Source: an uncultured Pseudomonadota bacterium (GTDB lineage: Bacteria > Bdellovibrionota_C > UBA2361 > CALMIO01). From it: a stretch of 64,000 nucleotides of DNA. Where the stretch lies: assembly GCA_937864035.1 (NCBI GenBank), contig CALMIO010000003.1, forward strand, positions 140,673-204,672. Direction: 5' to 3'. The notes beneath the pieces were generated by a model. It had not been told where the DNA came from and ran no database searches. It saw nothing but the letters and a program-made list of their open reading frames with translations. Made by a program: the position numbers and the translations under genes. Positions 9,279 to 19,022 of this stretch are shown one piece after another (position 1 is the stretch's first letter; each line of letters begins with the position of its first letter).

Positions 9279-9572
9279 CTACGGCTTAGGTGGAGTCGCT
9301 GCTTCCTTAGCCTTTGACGAACCATGGCTATGAAAGGTTCTTGTTGGAGAAAACTCTCCCAACTTGTGTCCCACCATATTTTCAGTCACGAAAACCGCGT
9401 TAAACTTTTTCCCATTATGCACAGCAAAAGTTAAACCAACCATCTCAGGAATAATCATCGATGCCCGAGACCAAGTTTTGATCATTCCCTTATGTTGACC
9501 AGATTTAGCTCGCTCAACCCATTTCATTAAACTCGCATTAACAAAAGGACCTTTCTTTAAAGATCGAGGCAT
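9279..9572 (-). CDS. rpsS: 30S ribosomal protein S19
   Basis: S19 sits in the 30S head beside S13. The 97-residue product starts [20 protein letters not shown] and contains [26 protein letters not shown] and [13 protein letters not shown], all diagnostic. It is preceded by an unusually long intergenic gap of 162 bases before rplB that contains a promoter-like sequence. Confidence 0.97.
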   Translation of the reverse strand: MPRSLKKGPFVNASLMKWVERAKSGQHKGMIKTWSRASMIIPEMVGLTFAVHNGKKFNAVFVTENMVGHKLGEFSPTRTFHSHGSSKAKEAATPPKP

Positions 9573-9663
9573 AATTTAAAATCTATTTTTATAAAAATTT
9601 CTAAAGCAAACAACAAAAATAACTTTTACAATCACAAAAGCCGCACTTGATGGCAAATAAAGT

Positions 9664-9692
9664 ATTGTAAACTAATCTAAAATTACAATCAA
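9664..9692 (-). promoter_or_regulatory. putative internal promoter in front of rpsS
   Basis: On the minus strand TTGATT (9692-9687) and TACAAT (9669-9664) are separated by 17 bases. The site lies in the 162-base AT-rich gap between rplB and rpsS, the longest gap inside the S10 part of the cluster, and would start transcripts near 9657, about 85 bases before rpsS. It would let rpsS and the genes after it be transcribed independently of rpsJ-rplB. Confidence 0.5.
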
Positions 9693-9734
9693 GTTTTAGC
9701 TAAAATTCCTAATTGTTTTCAAACAAAATCAAAA

Positions 9735-10571
9735 CTAGCGAGCCTTCCCTTTAGCTCGACGTTTTAAAATAAATTTATTCGTTCTCTTATTTGTCCTGGT
9801 TTTAAGGCCCTTAGCTAAAACACCGGTACGCGAACATGGGTGCCTACCACCAGATGTTTTACCCTGACCGCCACCCATAGGGTGATCGACAGGGTTTTTA
9901 GAAACACCCCTGTTGTGAGGACGAATTCCAAGCCATCGACTGCGACCAGCTTTCCCAATCGCCATATTGATATGCTCGGCATTCCCAAGAACTCCAATCG
10001 TAGCGTAACAGCCAACTAGAACCTTTCTCATTTCACCAGAAGGAAGTTTGAGCAGAGCGTATTCACCCTCCTTGGCCGCAATTTGCGCCGAGCCACCAGC
10101 GGATCGCACAATTTGACCGCCCCTTCCGATCTTTAGCTCAATATTGTGCACAGATTGTCCAACCGGAATGTTTTTTAAAGGAAGCGCGTTTCCAATTCGA
10201 ACCTCAGCGTTTTCCCCAGATTGCAAACGATCTCCAACTCGCAACCCTTCGGGACACAAAATATAACGACGCTCACCATCTACGTAACGCAATAGCGCAA
10301 GCCGCGTCGTGCGGTTGGGATCGTATTCGATCGCAATCACGCTCGCCAAAACATCTCGCTTGTCTCTTTTAAAATCAACTATACGATAACGCCTCTTGTG
10401 ACCACCTCCAATATTAATATTAGTATTGCGTCCAAAATGATTTCGACCGCCAGTTTTATGCTTTTTGCCAAGTAGTGATTTTTCAGGTTTACTTTTGGTA
10501 ATCTCCGAAAAATCAGCCGTTTCAATAAAGCGTCGCGAAGGCGTGAATGGGTTATATCTTACATTTGCCAT
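9735..10571 (-). CDS. rplB: 50S ribosomal protein L2
   Basis: L2 is needed for subunit association and lies near the peptidyl transferase centre. The 278-residue product shows [38 protein letters not shown], and the essential C-terminal [20 protein letters not shown] with the conserved His. Length is standard. It lies between rplW and rpsS. Confidence 0.97.
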   Translation of the reverse strand: MANVRYNPFTPSRRFIETADFSEITKSKPEKSLLGKKHKTGGRNHFGRNTNINIGGGHKRRYRIVDFKRDKRDVLASVIAIEYDPNRTTRLALLRYVDGERRYILCPEGLRVGDRLQSGENAEVRIGNALPLKNIPVGQSVHNIELKIGRGGQIVRSAGGSAQIAAKEGEYALLKLPSGEMRKVLVGCYATIGVLGNAEHINMAIGKAGRSRWLGIRPHNRGVSKNPVDHPMGGGQGKTSGGRHPCSRTGVLAKGLKTRTNKRTNKFILKRRAKGKAR

Positions 10572-10604
10572 CTTTAAATCTCCAAAAGCTAATTTTCTTC
10601 TCCG

Positions 10605-10976
10605 TTAAACACCTTCAACAATAGAAACCTTTTCGCCGGGCTTTAAAGAGATATAGGCTTTTTTAAAGCGCGTTCGGTAACCTTGCTTTGCGCCAACTCT
10701 TTTCGGTTTACCTTTATAAGAAGCAGTTCTCACCTCGGCTACTTTGACACCCAACGCATTTTCAACCGCTTGGCGAATTTCTGGTTTACTACTCCTAAAA
10801 TCAACTCTAAATACCAACGTCTGCCCTTTCTCTGGAGAGCCAGCCACAAGGTTGACCTTTTCAGTAAAAAACGGAGCTACAAGCGTTCGTTGAGATTTTC
10901 TAGCGGATTCAAGCGCTCCCCTTAAGCTACCTAGTTCGCTAACTACTTGCTTCTCTGATTTAGTGTTTTTAGGCAT
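10605..10976 (-). CDS. rplW: 50S ribosomal protein L23
   Basis: L23 is the docking site for trigger factor and SRP at the tunnel exit. The 123-residue product has a charged N-terminal extension of about 35 residues, then PFFTEKVNLV, FRVDFRSSKPEIRQAVENAL, GVKVAEVRTASYKGKPKRVG and the basic end. Order rplD-rplW-rplB is normal. Confidence 0.95.
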   Translation of the reverse strand: MPKNTKSEKQVVSELGSLRGALESARKSQRTLVAPFFTEKVNLVAGSPEKGQTLVFRVDFRSSKPEIRQAVENALGVKVAEVRTASYKGKPKRVGAKQGYRTRFKKAYISLKPGEKVSIVEGV

Positions 10977-11018
10977 ATCTCTCTAAATTTTACAAAATCC
11001 TTTTTTATTCCTCAAAGC

Positions 11019-11714
11019 TTATATTCTCGCCTCAAGCTTCTTTTCTATCTCTTTAAATGTTTCTTGTGACAACAAAAGATAACGGTGCTTAATTAAATCG
11101 AGAGGATTTAAAGCGCTAGCCTGAAGCAGTTTGACCCCTGTGATATTACGAAAACTTAGAAAAATTTCATTATTTCGCTCTTTGTTAGTAATAATAACTA
11201 AAGTTTTCTTTCTCGCCAAACCTAATGCCTCCAGTAAAGCGCGGGCAGATTTAGTTTTTCCCTCAATTCCATCAAAACTTTCTAACAATTTGCACCTTCC
11301 AGCTTTTAATTTGTCCGCTAAAAGAGTCGCTGTCGCAATCGCTCTTGAACTAAGAGAGAACCTTGTCGAATAATCTCTAGGCTTCGGCCCATGAGCGACA
11401 GCGCCGCCAACCCAAAGAGGTGAAACATTGGAACCAGCTCTTGCCCTGCCCGTTCCCTTTTGCTTCCACGGCTTTCTGCCTCCTCCCTTCATCATTCCAC
11501 GAGAAAGAGTAGAATGAGTACCCGAACGGAGATTATTCCTTTGCCAAACAACTGCTTGATGGACAAGAGGCGGACTCCAAACGCTTTCAAAAAGATCTGT
11601 TGTCGGCTGATAAGTCCCAACAACCGCACCATCAGTTTTATGTAAGTTACAGACCACCTTCCCTGGAGTTTGGTTTTTACCAATTTTTCGACTATTTTTT
11701 TTCGCCACACTCAT
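11019..11714 (-). CDS. rplD: 50S ribosomal protein L4
   Basis: L4 lines the tunnel and, in E. coli, autoregulates the S10 operon. The 231-residue product has HQAVVWQRNNLRSGTHST, the RGMMKGGGRKPWKQKGTGRA loop and GSNVSPLWVGGAVAHGPKPR, then the globular domain. It carries about 20 extra basic residues at its N-terminus (MSVAKKNSRKIGKNQ) compared with common forms. Confidence 0.96.
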   Translation of the reverse strand: MSVAKKNSRKIGKNQTPGKVVCNLHKTDGAVVGTYQPTTDLFESVWSPPLVHQAVVWQRNNLRSGTHSTLSRGMMKGGGRKPWKQKGTGRARAGSNVSPLWVGGAVAHGPKPRDYSTRFSLSSRAIATATLLADKLKAGRCKLLESFDGIEGKTKSARALLEALGLARKKTLVIITNKERNNEIFLSFRNITGVKLLQASALNPLDLIKHRYLLLSQETFKEIEKKLEARI

Positions 11715-11772
11715 CTTCTTTACTCAACTCAAAACGAAAGTTCTATCTCTAAATTTCCAATAAAATAAAAAG

Positions 11773-12474
11773 CTAGGCAGCTTGTTTCTCTCCACTTGTT
11801 TTAACCTTAGGCTGATATCCTTTAGCGGCTTTTTTAACGACAACAAATTGACCTTCAAAACCCGGCACTCCTCCTTTGACCAAAATTACATTTTCTTCAT
11901 TGAGAATCTGAACGACTCTTAGATTCTGAATGGTTACGGCAACATTCCCCATACGACCGGGCATTCGTTTGTTTTTATGAACTCGTCCGGGAAATTTACG
12001 GCATCCAATAGATCCTACATGCCGACGATATTCATGGGTGCCTCTAGTGGCCGGTTGTCCTTTCATACCGTGTCTTTTAACAACTCCAGCGAAGCCTTTG
12101 CCGATCGAAATGCCGGAAACATCAACTAACTCCCCACTCTCAAAAAGATCACCAACCTTTAGCTGTTGCCCAACAGCGCCCCATCCCAATCGATCGACGT
12201 CACATTTAATCTCTTTGACAAACCTATATGCTTGCTCCCCGCTCTTTTTAAAACGCCCAATGTCGGCTTTCGAGAGATTTTTCTGAGATCGGGCTACAAA
12301 GCCCAGTTGAACTCCCGAATAACCATCTTTTTCTTTGGTTCTCAACTGCAAAACATAACAAGGGCCAACCTCGATTGCTGTTACTGGTATGGCACTGCCA
12401 TCGCTGGCAAATACCTGAGTCATTCCTAATTTGCGGCCTAAAAGTCCTTCGGGATTTTTTTTCTTACTGTTCAT
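11773..12474 (-). CDS. rplC: 50S ribosomal protein L3
   Basis: L3 is an assembly initiator whose loop reaches the peptidyl transferase centre. The 233-residue product has LLGRKLGMTQVFASDGSAIP, the GIGKGFAGVVKRHGMKGQPA-type segment (read SIGKGFAGVVKRHGMKGQPA), and FPGRVHKNKRMPGRMGNVAV. It has a short N-terminal addition and a C-terminal tail after the core. Order rpsJ-rplC-rplD is normal. Confidence 0.97.
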   Translation of the reverse strand: MNSKKKNPEGLLGRKLGMTQVFASDGSAIPVTAIEVGPCYVLQLRTKEKDGYSGVQLGFVARSQKNLSKADIGRFKKSGEQAYRFVKEIKCDVDRLGWGAVGQQLKVGDLFESGELVDVSGISIGKGFAGVVKRHGMKGQPATRGTHEYRRHVGSIGCRKFPGRVHKNKRMPGRMGNVAVTIQNLRVVQILNEENVILVKGGVPGFEGQFVVVKKAAKGYQPKVKTSGEKQAA

Positions 12475-12535
12475 TGCCTATCTCTCTAACTTTTAAACTC
12501 TTTATTATTTACCCTAAACCAAACGCGACAATTTA

Positions 12536-12850
12536 TTATTGCAAACTAATTCTAATATCGATTCCACTTGAGAGATCTAGCTTGCCAAGTTCGTCAATCG
12601 TTTGTTGCGTCGGCTCCAAAATATCAAGCAATCTTTTATAAATTCTCAACTCAAACTGCTCTCTGGATTTTTTGTCAATAAAAGGAGAGCGATTAACGGT
12701 ATACTTTTTAATTCGAGTTGGAATCATAATCGGACCCGCAATTCTACTGCCAGTGCGCCTTGCCGACTGTGCTATGTCAGCCACAGCTTTATCAAGCAAC
12801 TTTTTATCGTAACCCCTTAAACGAATCCGAATAGTTTGAGCGCCTAACAT
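12536..12850 (-). CDS. rpsJ: 30S ribosomal protein S10
   Basis: S10 is a 30S head protein and, as NusE, part of transcription antitermination complexes. The 104-residue product begins [20 protein letters not shown] and contains [38 protein letters not shown] and the C-terminal [11 protein letters not shown]. It heads the S10 section, 131 bases after tuf. Confidence 0.97.
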   Translation of the reverse strand: MLGAQTIRIRLRGYDKKLLDKAVADIAQSARRTGSRIAGPIMIPTRIKKYTVNRSPFIDKKSREQFELRIYKRLLDILEPTQQTIDELGKLDLSSGIDIRISLQ

Positions 12851-12922
12851 TTATTTTATATATCCCCAAATTTTATCGTTCTCTTTTTCAACCAAAGCAA
12901 CATTAAGCTTTGTTTTTTAAGG

Positions 12923-12967
12923 AGCCGAACAAAATAGCGATAGTATTTTTCGCTTTAGCGTTCGGCT
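12923..12967 (-). terminator. stem-loop between tuf and rpsJ
   Basis: Arms AGCCGAAC (12923-12930) and GTTCGGCT (12960-12967) pair perfectly; an inner AGCGA (12936-12940)/TCGCT (12950-12954) stem extends the structure. It begins 14 bases after the tuf stop in the direction of transcription. No U run follows on the transcribed strand, so I regard it as an attenuator, processing site or mRNA-stabilising structure between tuf and the S10 genes rather than a full terminator. Confidence 0.5.
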
Positions 12968-12981
12968 ACCTTAACCCTTAT

Positions 12982-14178
12982 TTATTCCAAGATCTCCGTA
13001 ACAACTCCCGAACCAACCGTTTTACCACCTTCACGGATAGCAAAGCGAACCTGCTTTTCCATGGCAATTGGTTGATAGAGAGAAACTTCTATGGAAATAC
13101 GATCTCCCGGCATCGCCATCTCGACGCCTTCCGGCAGTTTAATATCTCCAGTCACATCAGTGGTACGGAAATAAAACTGCGGTGTATATCCAGTAAAGAA
13201 AGGTTTATGTCTTCCGCCCTCTTCTTTTTTAAGGATATAAGCTTCGCCTTTAAATTTCTTATGTGGTTTAATCGTGCCGACCGCGGCTAGAACCTGTCCA
13301 CGTTCAACATCTTCTCTCTTTAAACCACGAAGCAAACAACCAGCATTGTCTCCAGCTTGACCCTCATCTAAAGATTTGCGGAACATTTCAATACCAGTAA
13401 TTGTAGTTTTAGTAGTGTCTCGCAAACCAACGATCTCAATCTCTTGGCCAACTTTAATAACACCTCTTTCAATCCTGCCAGTAGCCACGGTACCACGACC
13501 CTCGATCGAAAACACATCTTCAACCGGCATTAAGAATGGCTTATCAACTTCGCGTTGCGGAACAGGTATGTACTCATCTATTGTCGCCAATAGTTTCTCA
13601 ACCGAACCAACTCCAATGTCGCTCTTTTCTCCTTGTAAAGCCTTGAGCGCGCTACCTCTAATGATCGGTGTTTCGTCTCCCGGAAATTCATATTGTTTAA
13701 GCAAATCGCGAATCTCCATCTCAACCAGATCAAGCAGTTCTGGATCATCAACAGTGTCAACTTTATTTAGAAAAACAACGATCTTTGGAACACCAACCTG
13801 ACGAGCCAATAGAATATGCTCGCGAGTTTGCGGCATCGGTCCGTCAGAAGCGCTGACGACCAAAATCGCTCCATCCATCTGAGCCGCGCCAGTGATCATG
13901 TTTTTAACATAATCTGCGTGACCCGGACAATCGACGTGAGCATAGTGGCGCGATTCGGTTTCATATTCAACGTGCGCCGAAGCAATGGTCACTGTTTTCG
14001 TTTCATCGCGCACAGTACCACCTTTGGCAATGTCTTTATAAGACTTAATCGTCGCCAAACCTTTACCCGCCTGCACAGAGACTAGCGCCGCCGTTAGAGT
14101 TGTTTTGCCATGATCAACGTGCCCAATTGTGCCAACATTGATATGAGGCTTATTTCTTTTAAAACTCTCTTTAGACAT
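12982..14178 (-). CDS. tuf: elongation factor Tu with unusual switch I
   Basis: EF-Tu carries aminoacyl-tRNA to the ribosome. The 398-residue product has the P-loop GHVDHGKT (19-26), DCPGH (83-87) and NKVD, followed by the two beta-barrel domains. The switch I effector segment is unusual: instead of the near-universal RGITI it reads KTVTI at residues 61-65, after [10 protein letters not shown]. The Mg-coordinating Thr is kept (Thr64). I recall a similar KGGTVRD-TKTVTI version in planctomycete EF-Tu proteins, but cannot check here. A GGGGAG ribosome binding site precedes the ATG. The order fusA-tuf-rpsJ joins the str and S10 operons. Confidence 0.97.
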   Translation of the reverse strand: MSKESFKRNKPHINVGTIGHVDHGKTTLTAALVSVQAGKGLATIKSYKDIAKGGTVRDETKTVTIASAHVEYETESRHYAHVDCPGHADYVKNMITGAAQMDGAILVVSASDGPMPQTREHILLARQVGVPKIVVFLNKVDTVDDPELLDLVEMEIRDLLKQYEFPGDETPIIRGSALKALQGEKSDIGVGSVEKLLATIDEYIPVPQREVDKPFLMPVEDVFSIEGRGTVATGRIERGVIKVGQEIEIVGLRDTTKTTITGIEMFRKSLDEGQAGDNAGCLLRGLKREDVERGQVLAAVGTIKPHKKFKGEAYILKKEEGGRHKPFFTGYTPQFYFRTTDVTGDIKLPEGVEMAMPGDRISIEVSLYQPIAMEKQVRFAIREGGKTVGSGVVTEILE

Positions 14179-14218
14179 AATTATATCTCCCCTTTTAAAC
14201 GTAAAAATTTACAAAAAA

Positions 14219-14248
14219 ATTCTACACTAAAATCATTTAAAAAAACAA
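14219..14248 (-). promoter_or_regulatory. putative tuf promoter
   Basis: On the minus strand TTGTTT (14248-14243) and TAGAAT (14224-14219) are 18 bases apart, in the 120-base AT-rich gap between fusA and tuf. A separate promoter for tuf would give the extra EF-Tu expression usually needed. The -35 element is only a moderate match. Confidence 0.4.
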
Positions 14249-14298
14249 TTTCAACATAACTCTCCGTTAAAACAACAACTTCAAATTCACATCCAAAT

Positions 14299-16410
14299 CT
14301 ATGCTGCGGCGCGTTTACCGATTGTTTCCGCTATCGCTGGAGGCACCGGAGCATAGTGGTGATACTCCATAGTAAACGTAGCACGCCCCTGCGAGCTTGA
14401 TCTTAAATCTGTCGAATAACCAAACATCTCAGAAAGCGGCACTTCAGCTTTGACCACCTGTGCGCCAGCGCGACTTTCCATTCCCATAATCCTTGCGCGA
14501 CGACGGTTTAAATCACCGACAATGTTACTAATAAAATCATCCGGACAGACAACTTCAACCGACATAATAGGCTCAAGCAACTGTAGCCCTGCTTTGCGGC
14601 AAGCATCTTTAATACACATTGAGCCGGCTATCTTGAAGGCAATCTCACTTGAATCAACTTCATGATAACTGCCAAAATAAAGGGTGACGCGCATGTCAAT
14701 TACTGGAAAGCCAGCCAAAATACCAGCTTGCAATGCCTCCTCAACTCCATCTCGCACGGCCGGAATATACTCTTTAGGAATAACGCCGCCTTTAATCTCA
14801 TCAACAAATTCAAAACCTTTACCAGCTTCAAGCGGCTCAACTCGCAAAAAGACATGCCCATACTGACCTCGACCACCAGTTTGCTTTGCGTACTTAGTTT
14901 CAAACTCCGCTTTTTGCAAGATTGTCTCTCGATATGCCACCTGTGGCTTGCCAACGTTAGTGTCAACTCCAAATTCACGGAGCAAACGTTGTCTAATAAT
15001 ATCAAGATGCAACTCTCCCATTCCTGAAATAATGGTTTGACCAGATTCCGAATCACCCTTAACTCTAAAAGATGGATCCTCTTTGGCAAGTTTCATCAAC
15101 GAAAGCCCCATTTTCTCCTCATCGGCTTTGGTTTTTGGTTCGATCGCGATACTAATGACAGGTTCAGGAGCATGAATACTCTCAAGCAAAATTGGCTTTT
15201 CACTATCACATAAGGTATCGCCGGTATAACTCTCCTTAAGACCAACTGCCGCACCAATATCACCCGCGCCAATATATTCAACGTCCTCTCGTTTGTTAGC
15301 GTGAATCCTTAATACTCGACCAATCCGCTCTTTTTTATCTCTGGTTGAATTATAAACAGTGGTGCCGGGAGTTATTTTTCCAGAGTAAACTCTAAAAAAC
15401 GTTAACACTCCAACGAACGGATCGGTAATAATTTTAAAGGCAAGCGCGCTAAAAGGTTGATTATCGTCAGCGAGCCTCTCTTCAAAAATTGGCTCAGCTG
15501 TTTTTGATCTAGATGGCAAAACACCCTTGACCGGAGGAATATCCAATGGAGACGGAAGAAAATCAACTACTGCGTCAAGCAGAGGCTGAACTCCTTTGTT
15601 CTTAAAAGCACTGCCGCAAATTACAGGAAAAATCTGCATAGCGATTGTTCCTTTGCGAATCGCCTTTTTAATCTCCTCTTCAGAGATCTCTTCACCAGCA
15701 AGAAATTTATTCATAACTACTTCGTCACAATCGGCTAACGCCTCCAGCATCTGCTCCCGAGCAACAGCGGCCTCTTCCTTCAGTTCAGCTGGAATATCTA
15801 TAACTGTGAATTTTGATCCCTTAGTTTCATCAAGATAAACGATTCCTTTCATTGTCACCAAATCAACCGTTCCCTTGAATTGATCTTCAGCTCCAATTGG
15901 GATCTGAATAGGAACCGCTCTGGCCCCTAATCGATCTTTAATAGTATTAACCGACATCTTAAAATCGGCGCCAATTCGATCCATTTTGTTAATAAAACAG
16001 ATGCGAGGCACTTTAAATTTATTCGCCTGCCTCCAGACGGTTTCCGATTGCGGCTCAACCCCGTTAACACCATCAAACACCGCCACCGCGCCATCGAGAA
16101 CTCGCAAACTACGCTCAACTTCAATCGTAAAATCAACATGCCCGGGAGTATCGATAATATTGATCTGATGCTCTGGCTGATCTCCATTCGAGCCGCGCCA
16201 CATACAAGTTGTCGCCGCCGAGGTGATTGTAATACCTCGCTCCTGCTCTAACTCCATGTAGTCCATGGTTGCGGCGCCATCATGAACTTCGCCAATTTTA
16301 TAGTTAATGCCGGTATAAAACAGCACGCGCTCGGTAGTTGTCGTTTTCCCAGCATCAATATGCGCCATAATTCCTATATTGCGAACTTTTTTCAGATCTA
16401 CCTTTGCCAC
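14299..16410 (-). CDS. fusA: elongation factor G
   Basis: EF-G is the GTPase that drives translocation and, with RRF, ribosome recycling. The 703-residue product has the P-loop [13 protein letters not shown], switch [22 protein letters not shown] and [10 protein letters not shown], followed by domains II-V ending in the [17 protein letters not shown] region typical of the family. Unlike the neighbouring EF-Tu, its switch I is canonical. It lies between rpsG and tuf. Confidence 0.98.
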   Translation of the reverse strand: MAKVDLKKVRNIGIMAHIDAGKTTTTERVLFYTGINYKIGEVHDGAATMDYMELEQERGITITSAATTCMWRGSNGDQPEHQINIIDTPGHVDFTIEVERSLRVLDGAVAVFDGVNGVEPQSETVWRQANKFKVPRICFINKMDRIGADFKMSVNTIKDRLGARAVPIQIPIGAEDQFKGTVDLVTMKGIVYLDETKGSKFTVIDIPAELKEEAAVAREQMLEALADCDEVVMNKFLAGEEISEEEIKKAIRKGTIAMQIFPVICGSAFKNKGVQPLLDAVVDFLPSPLDIPPVKGVLPSRSKTAEPIFEERLADDNQPFSALAFKIITDPFVGVLTFFRVYSGKITPGTTVYNSTRDKKERIGRVLRIHANKREDVEYIGAGDIGAAVGLKESYTGDTLCDSEKPILLESIHAPEPVISIAIEPKTKADEEKMGLSLMKLAKEDPSFRVKGDSESGQTIISGMGELHLDIIRQRLLREFGVDTNVGKPQVAYRETILQKAEFETKYAKQTGGRGQYGHVFLRVEPLEAGKGFEFVDEIKGGVIPKEYIPAVRDGVEEALQAGILAGFPVIDMRVTLYFGSYHEVDSSEIAFKIAGSMCIKDACRKAGLQLLEPIMSVEVVCPDDFISNIVGDLNRRRARIMGMESRAGAQVVKAEVPLSEMFGYSTDLRSSSQGRATFTMEYHHYAPVPPAIAETIGKRAAA

Positions 16411-16491
16411 CTTTATTTTTACCCCTTACTGTTTAATATCTAATCGCTGAAAACTAAAATTTTCCCTGAATTATTATCAAGTATAAACAAA

Positions 16492-16962
16492 TTACCACCT
16501 AAAATGAGCAAAAGCCTTGTTAGCCTCGGCCATGCGATGAACTTCTTCCCTCTTTTTTACTGCCCCGCCGCGCCCAGCAGATGCGTCAAGTATTTCGGCC
16601 GCTAATTTTTCAGCCAAACCGCGCTCGGCTCGCTCGTTAGCCGCCTGCACAACCCATCTGATAGCCAACGACTCTGCGCGAAAAGCTCTGACCTCTGTCG
16701 GAACTTGATAAGTCGCGCCGCCAACTCGCCTTGAACGAACCTCAACAAGGGGCTTACAATTAGCTAAAGCTTTATTGTAAAGCTCTAGAGGCTGCTCTCC
16801 AGTTTTTTCACCAATCACTTCCAAAGCGTCGTATAAAGCTTTTTCAGCAACAGATTTTTTGCCACTTTTCATTATAATATTAACGGTTCGACCAATAATT
16901 GAATCGCCATATTTAGGATCGGGTAGAATTTTTCGGGTGTAATCTCTCTTTTTTCGTGACAT
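16492..16962 (-). CDS. rpsG: 30S ribosomal protein S7
   Basis: S7 nucleates assembly of the 30S head and contacts E-site tRNA. The 156-residue product starts MSRKKRDYTRKILPDPKYGD and has EVRSRRVGGATYQVPTEVR (residues 75-93) and the C-terminal KKREEVHRMAEANKAFAHFRW in pieces. Length is normal. It starts 24 bases after rpsL. Confidence 0.97.
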   Translation of the reverse strand: MSRKKRDYTRKILPDPKYGDSIIGRTVNIIMKSGKKSVAEKALYDALEVIGEKTGEQPLELYNKALANCKPLVEVRSRRVGGATYQVPTEVRAFRAESLAIRWVVQAANERAERGLAEKLAAEILDASAGRGGAVKKREEVHRMAEANKAFAHFRW

Positions 16963-16986
16963 AATTTATAAACCTGTTATATAATA

Positions 16987-17358
16987 TTATTTTGGTCTTT
17001 TTGCTCCATACTTTGAACGTCCCTGCTTTCTATCCTGCACGCCGTGCGCCTCGAGCTTACCTCTTACCATGTGATAGCGAACCCCAGGTAAATCTTTCAC
17101 TCTGCCACCCCTAATTAAAACAACCGAGTGTTCCTGCAAACTATGGCCAATACCAGGAATATAGCTAGTAACCTCCATGCCTGTCGTTAAACGAACACGA
17201 GCAACTTTACGAATAGCAGAATTCGGCTTTTTCGGAGTTTGTGTGTAAACCCTCGTGCAAACACCTCGCTTTTGCGGACAACCAACCAAAGCAGGAGATT
17301 TGCTTCGATAACGGGGTTGTTTGCGAGCCTTGCGCACTAACTGATTAATTGTTGGCAT
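16987..17358 (-). CDS. rpsL: 30S ribosomal protein S12
   Basis: S12 monitors codon-anticodon pairing and is the target site for streptomycin resistance mutations. The start is ATG 17356-17358 ([16 protein letters not shown]), which gives 123 residues; a longer in-frame reading upstream is leader sequence. [17 protein letters not shown] and [17 protein letters not shown] are present with the usual Lys and Asp residues, so this looks like a streptomycin-sensitive type. No clear Shine-Dalgarno precedes the ATG. It is the first gene of the cluster, behind a leader of about 400 bases. Confidence 0.97.
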   Translation of the reverse strand: MPTINQLVRKARKQPRYRSKSPALVGCPQKRGVCTRVYTQTPKKPNSAIRKVARVRLTTGMEVTSYIPGIGHSLQEHSVVLIRGGRVKDLPGVRYHMVRGKLEAHGVQDRKQGRSKYGAKRPK

Positions 17359-17762
17359 CGTTTCGACAAACAAAATAATTAAATAAAATTTCGCGCGATT
17401 TGTTTTACACAACCTAAATTATCAAAACAAACCGCGCGAGAGAGATGATGGCGCAATCCCTCAAAAAAAATAATAACAAAAAATAAAAAAATATATAGTG
17501 AGAGAGCCCAAGAGAAAATAAAAATCTCTCAAGTAATTATAATAACCAATGCTTTCTAAAATATCTCAGATCTCCGGCTGACAGGGTTTTATTGATCCTG
17601 ACAGATTGTCAATCAGATTGTAGCTTTGACCGAATTTCTTAACGCCTAAGCCTCTTATCTAAATATCTACAAAACAGGCGAATCGTCAAAGAGGTTGTTT
17701 CGCCGGACGAAACATTGCTTCTTTGAAAGCGATCTTCAAGATAATTCGCAAAGATACGAAAG
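17359..17762 (-). promoter_or_regulatory. long 5' leader of the str operon
   Basis: The bases between the predicted transcription start (about 17763) and rpsL contain no credible gene. The leader holds a TGTTTCG/CGAAACA hairpin (17696-17714), an A/T-rich stretch (about 17460-17540) and a 15-base-pair stem just before rpsL (17392-17438). Its length and structures suggest translational or attenuation control, but no known leader family is recognised. Confidence 0.45.
17392..17438 (-). promoter_or_regulatory. 15-bp stem-loop in the rpsL leader
   Basis: Arms 17392-17406 and 17424-17438 form a 15-base-pair stem with a 17-base loop. On the minus-strand RNA the only non-Watson-Crick pair is a G-U wobble; on the other strand it would be an A-C mismatch, so the structure is better formed in the rpsL transcript. 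It ends 33 bases before the rpsL ATG and could control initiation at rpsL, which lacks an obvious Shine-Dalgarno. Confidence 0.6.
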
Positions 17763-17769
17763 CCGTAAG

Positions 17770-17798
17770 ATTCTATCTGAAAACGATCAAACAGTCAA
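17770..17798 (-). promoter_or_regulatory. sigma-70 type promoter of the str operon
   Basis: On the minus strand TTGACT (17798-17793) and TAGAAT (17775-17770) are separated by exactly 17 bases. This is one of the best promoter matches in the window. The -35 is preceded by a small inverted repeat (TTGAA/TTCAA within 17804-17820). Transcription would start near 17763 and run through the ribosomal cluster. Confidence 0.7.
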
Positions 17799-17851
17799 GG
17801 GTTTTGAAGGATTTTTCAAGGAATGGGCAGAACAAACTCTCTGAAATCCCC

Positions 17852-18844
17852 TTAAATTAAATAGGCAAAGGCAAAAAATGGTGGATAATATCTTTTTTGC
17901 AAAGATGATTGTATTCTTCTAGCCGCATACTGCTCTAAAGCAGTTTGTGGGTCACTATCACCTCGTAAAACACTAGCTAATTCACTAAATTCTCTTTTTG
18001 GCGGCGTTCCCGGAAGAGAGAGAGTCATCTCATCTTCAAAACTAGGAGAGGCGATAATCAATACGCTCCCTTGATTTGTTTCAATATTTAAATCATAAAG
18101 ACGAATTCCGCTTTTTAAAGATCTTGGAGACCCATTAATATTGATACAATCAGTCCCATTAAATTTCCAATTTATATCTAGCGCCGATTGCATCTGAGAC
18201 GAAAGGTTTTGCAACCGACTCTCCTTGTCAAGCAATCCAACAAATAAATCTCCCAAGGAAAACACTTGAACTTTTTTGCCGGAGCTAGCAACAAAACCAG
18301 CAAGAGATAATTTAAGAGGAAATAAGTTTTGGTCGCGTTGCAATGGTACCCAATCAATCGGTTTAACATGCTCACCATGCAATAATTTACCCGAAGAAGA
18401 AATGTTAGTGATAGCCTGCTGAAGTAGCAAAGATGTGTCTTCTTGAGGTAGCAGGGAGAAAAATCTGAGCATTCGCTTTAATACTCCTCCTGATTTTTCT
18501 TGCTCTTGAGCAGTTAATAATATGTTTCCAGATGCTTCATAAATTTTATTTCGAATTGCGCCAGCAATCATTTGATAGGGTTGTTTGTCAAAATACGATT
18601 GATACTGCTCTACGATAGGAAAACAAAAGATATCACCTTTAAACTGAGTATTAAGATACCCTTGTCTCAACATGGCAGTCACCAAAGATGGTGGCATAAG
18701 TTGAAGGATTCGATTATTGAAATCACAAAAGTTCGCGATAGATCTAAGCGGACCAAACGAAGGTCCATTTGTAGCGGGCAGGGATGGCGGTTCGTTAGCA
18801 GGTTGTTGTTGTGGTTTTACACCTGTAGGACCATTTTCAAACAT
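17852..18844 (-). CDS. hypothetical protein, 330 residues
   Basis: I do not recognise this protein. It opens with a Pro/Gln-rich low-complexity stretch (about residues 5-32: GPTGVKPQQQPANEPP and so on), then a soluble mixed alpha/beta region with no clear signal peptide or membrane helix. Visible features include FCFPIVEQYQSYF, a central segment with KMLRFFSLLPQED-like hydrophobic helices (RMLRFFSLLPQED), and a C-terminal YAARRIQSSLQKRYYPPFFAFAYLI. It stands alone between the str promoter, only 54 bases after its stop, and the lexA promoter region, and is transcribed divergently from lexA. No strong ribosome binding site is seen. Codon use looks like its neighbours. Confidence 0.75.
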   Translation of the reverse strand: MFENGPTGVKPQQQPANEPPSLPATNGPSFGPLRSIANFCDFNNRILQLMPPSLVTAMLRQGYLNTQFKGDIFCFPIVEQYQSYFDKQPYQMIAGAIRNKIYEASGNILLTAQEQEKSGGVLKRMLRFFSLLPQEDTSLLLQQAITNISSSGKLLHGEHVKPIDWVPLQRDQNLFPLKLSLAGFVASSGKKVQVFSLGDLFVGLLDKESRLQNLSSQMQSALDINWKFNGTDCININGSPRSLKSGIRLYDLNIETNQGSVLIIASPSFEDEMTLSLPGTPPKREFSELASVLRGDSDPQTALEQYAARRIQSSLQKRYYPPFFAFAYLI

Positions 18845-19022
18845 CGATATTTTAACTTCAAAAATAAATAATGCCCAAGAAGATGAAAATTTATCCTATT
18901 TAATTATGTTATGATTAGTTAATTTAGCTTTGATTACATTTCTAATGGTTAAATTTTTCACAACATAAACTAAGCTATTGATTTCAATATATATAATTTT
19001 TTAAAAATTATAAAAATTATAC

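Noticed and set aside
14662-15027. 121-codon open frame opposite fusA
   Set aside because: Lies wholly inside EF-G on the other strand, with no ribosome binding site or family features. The many other open frames inside ribosomal genes were rejected likewise.
17607-17612. A second TTGACA-like -35 box in the str leader
   Set aside because: No acceptable -10 box is found 16-18 bases downstream on the minus strand; the site at 17770-17798 is far better.
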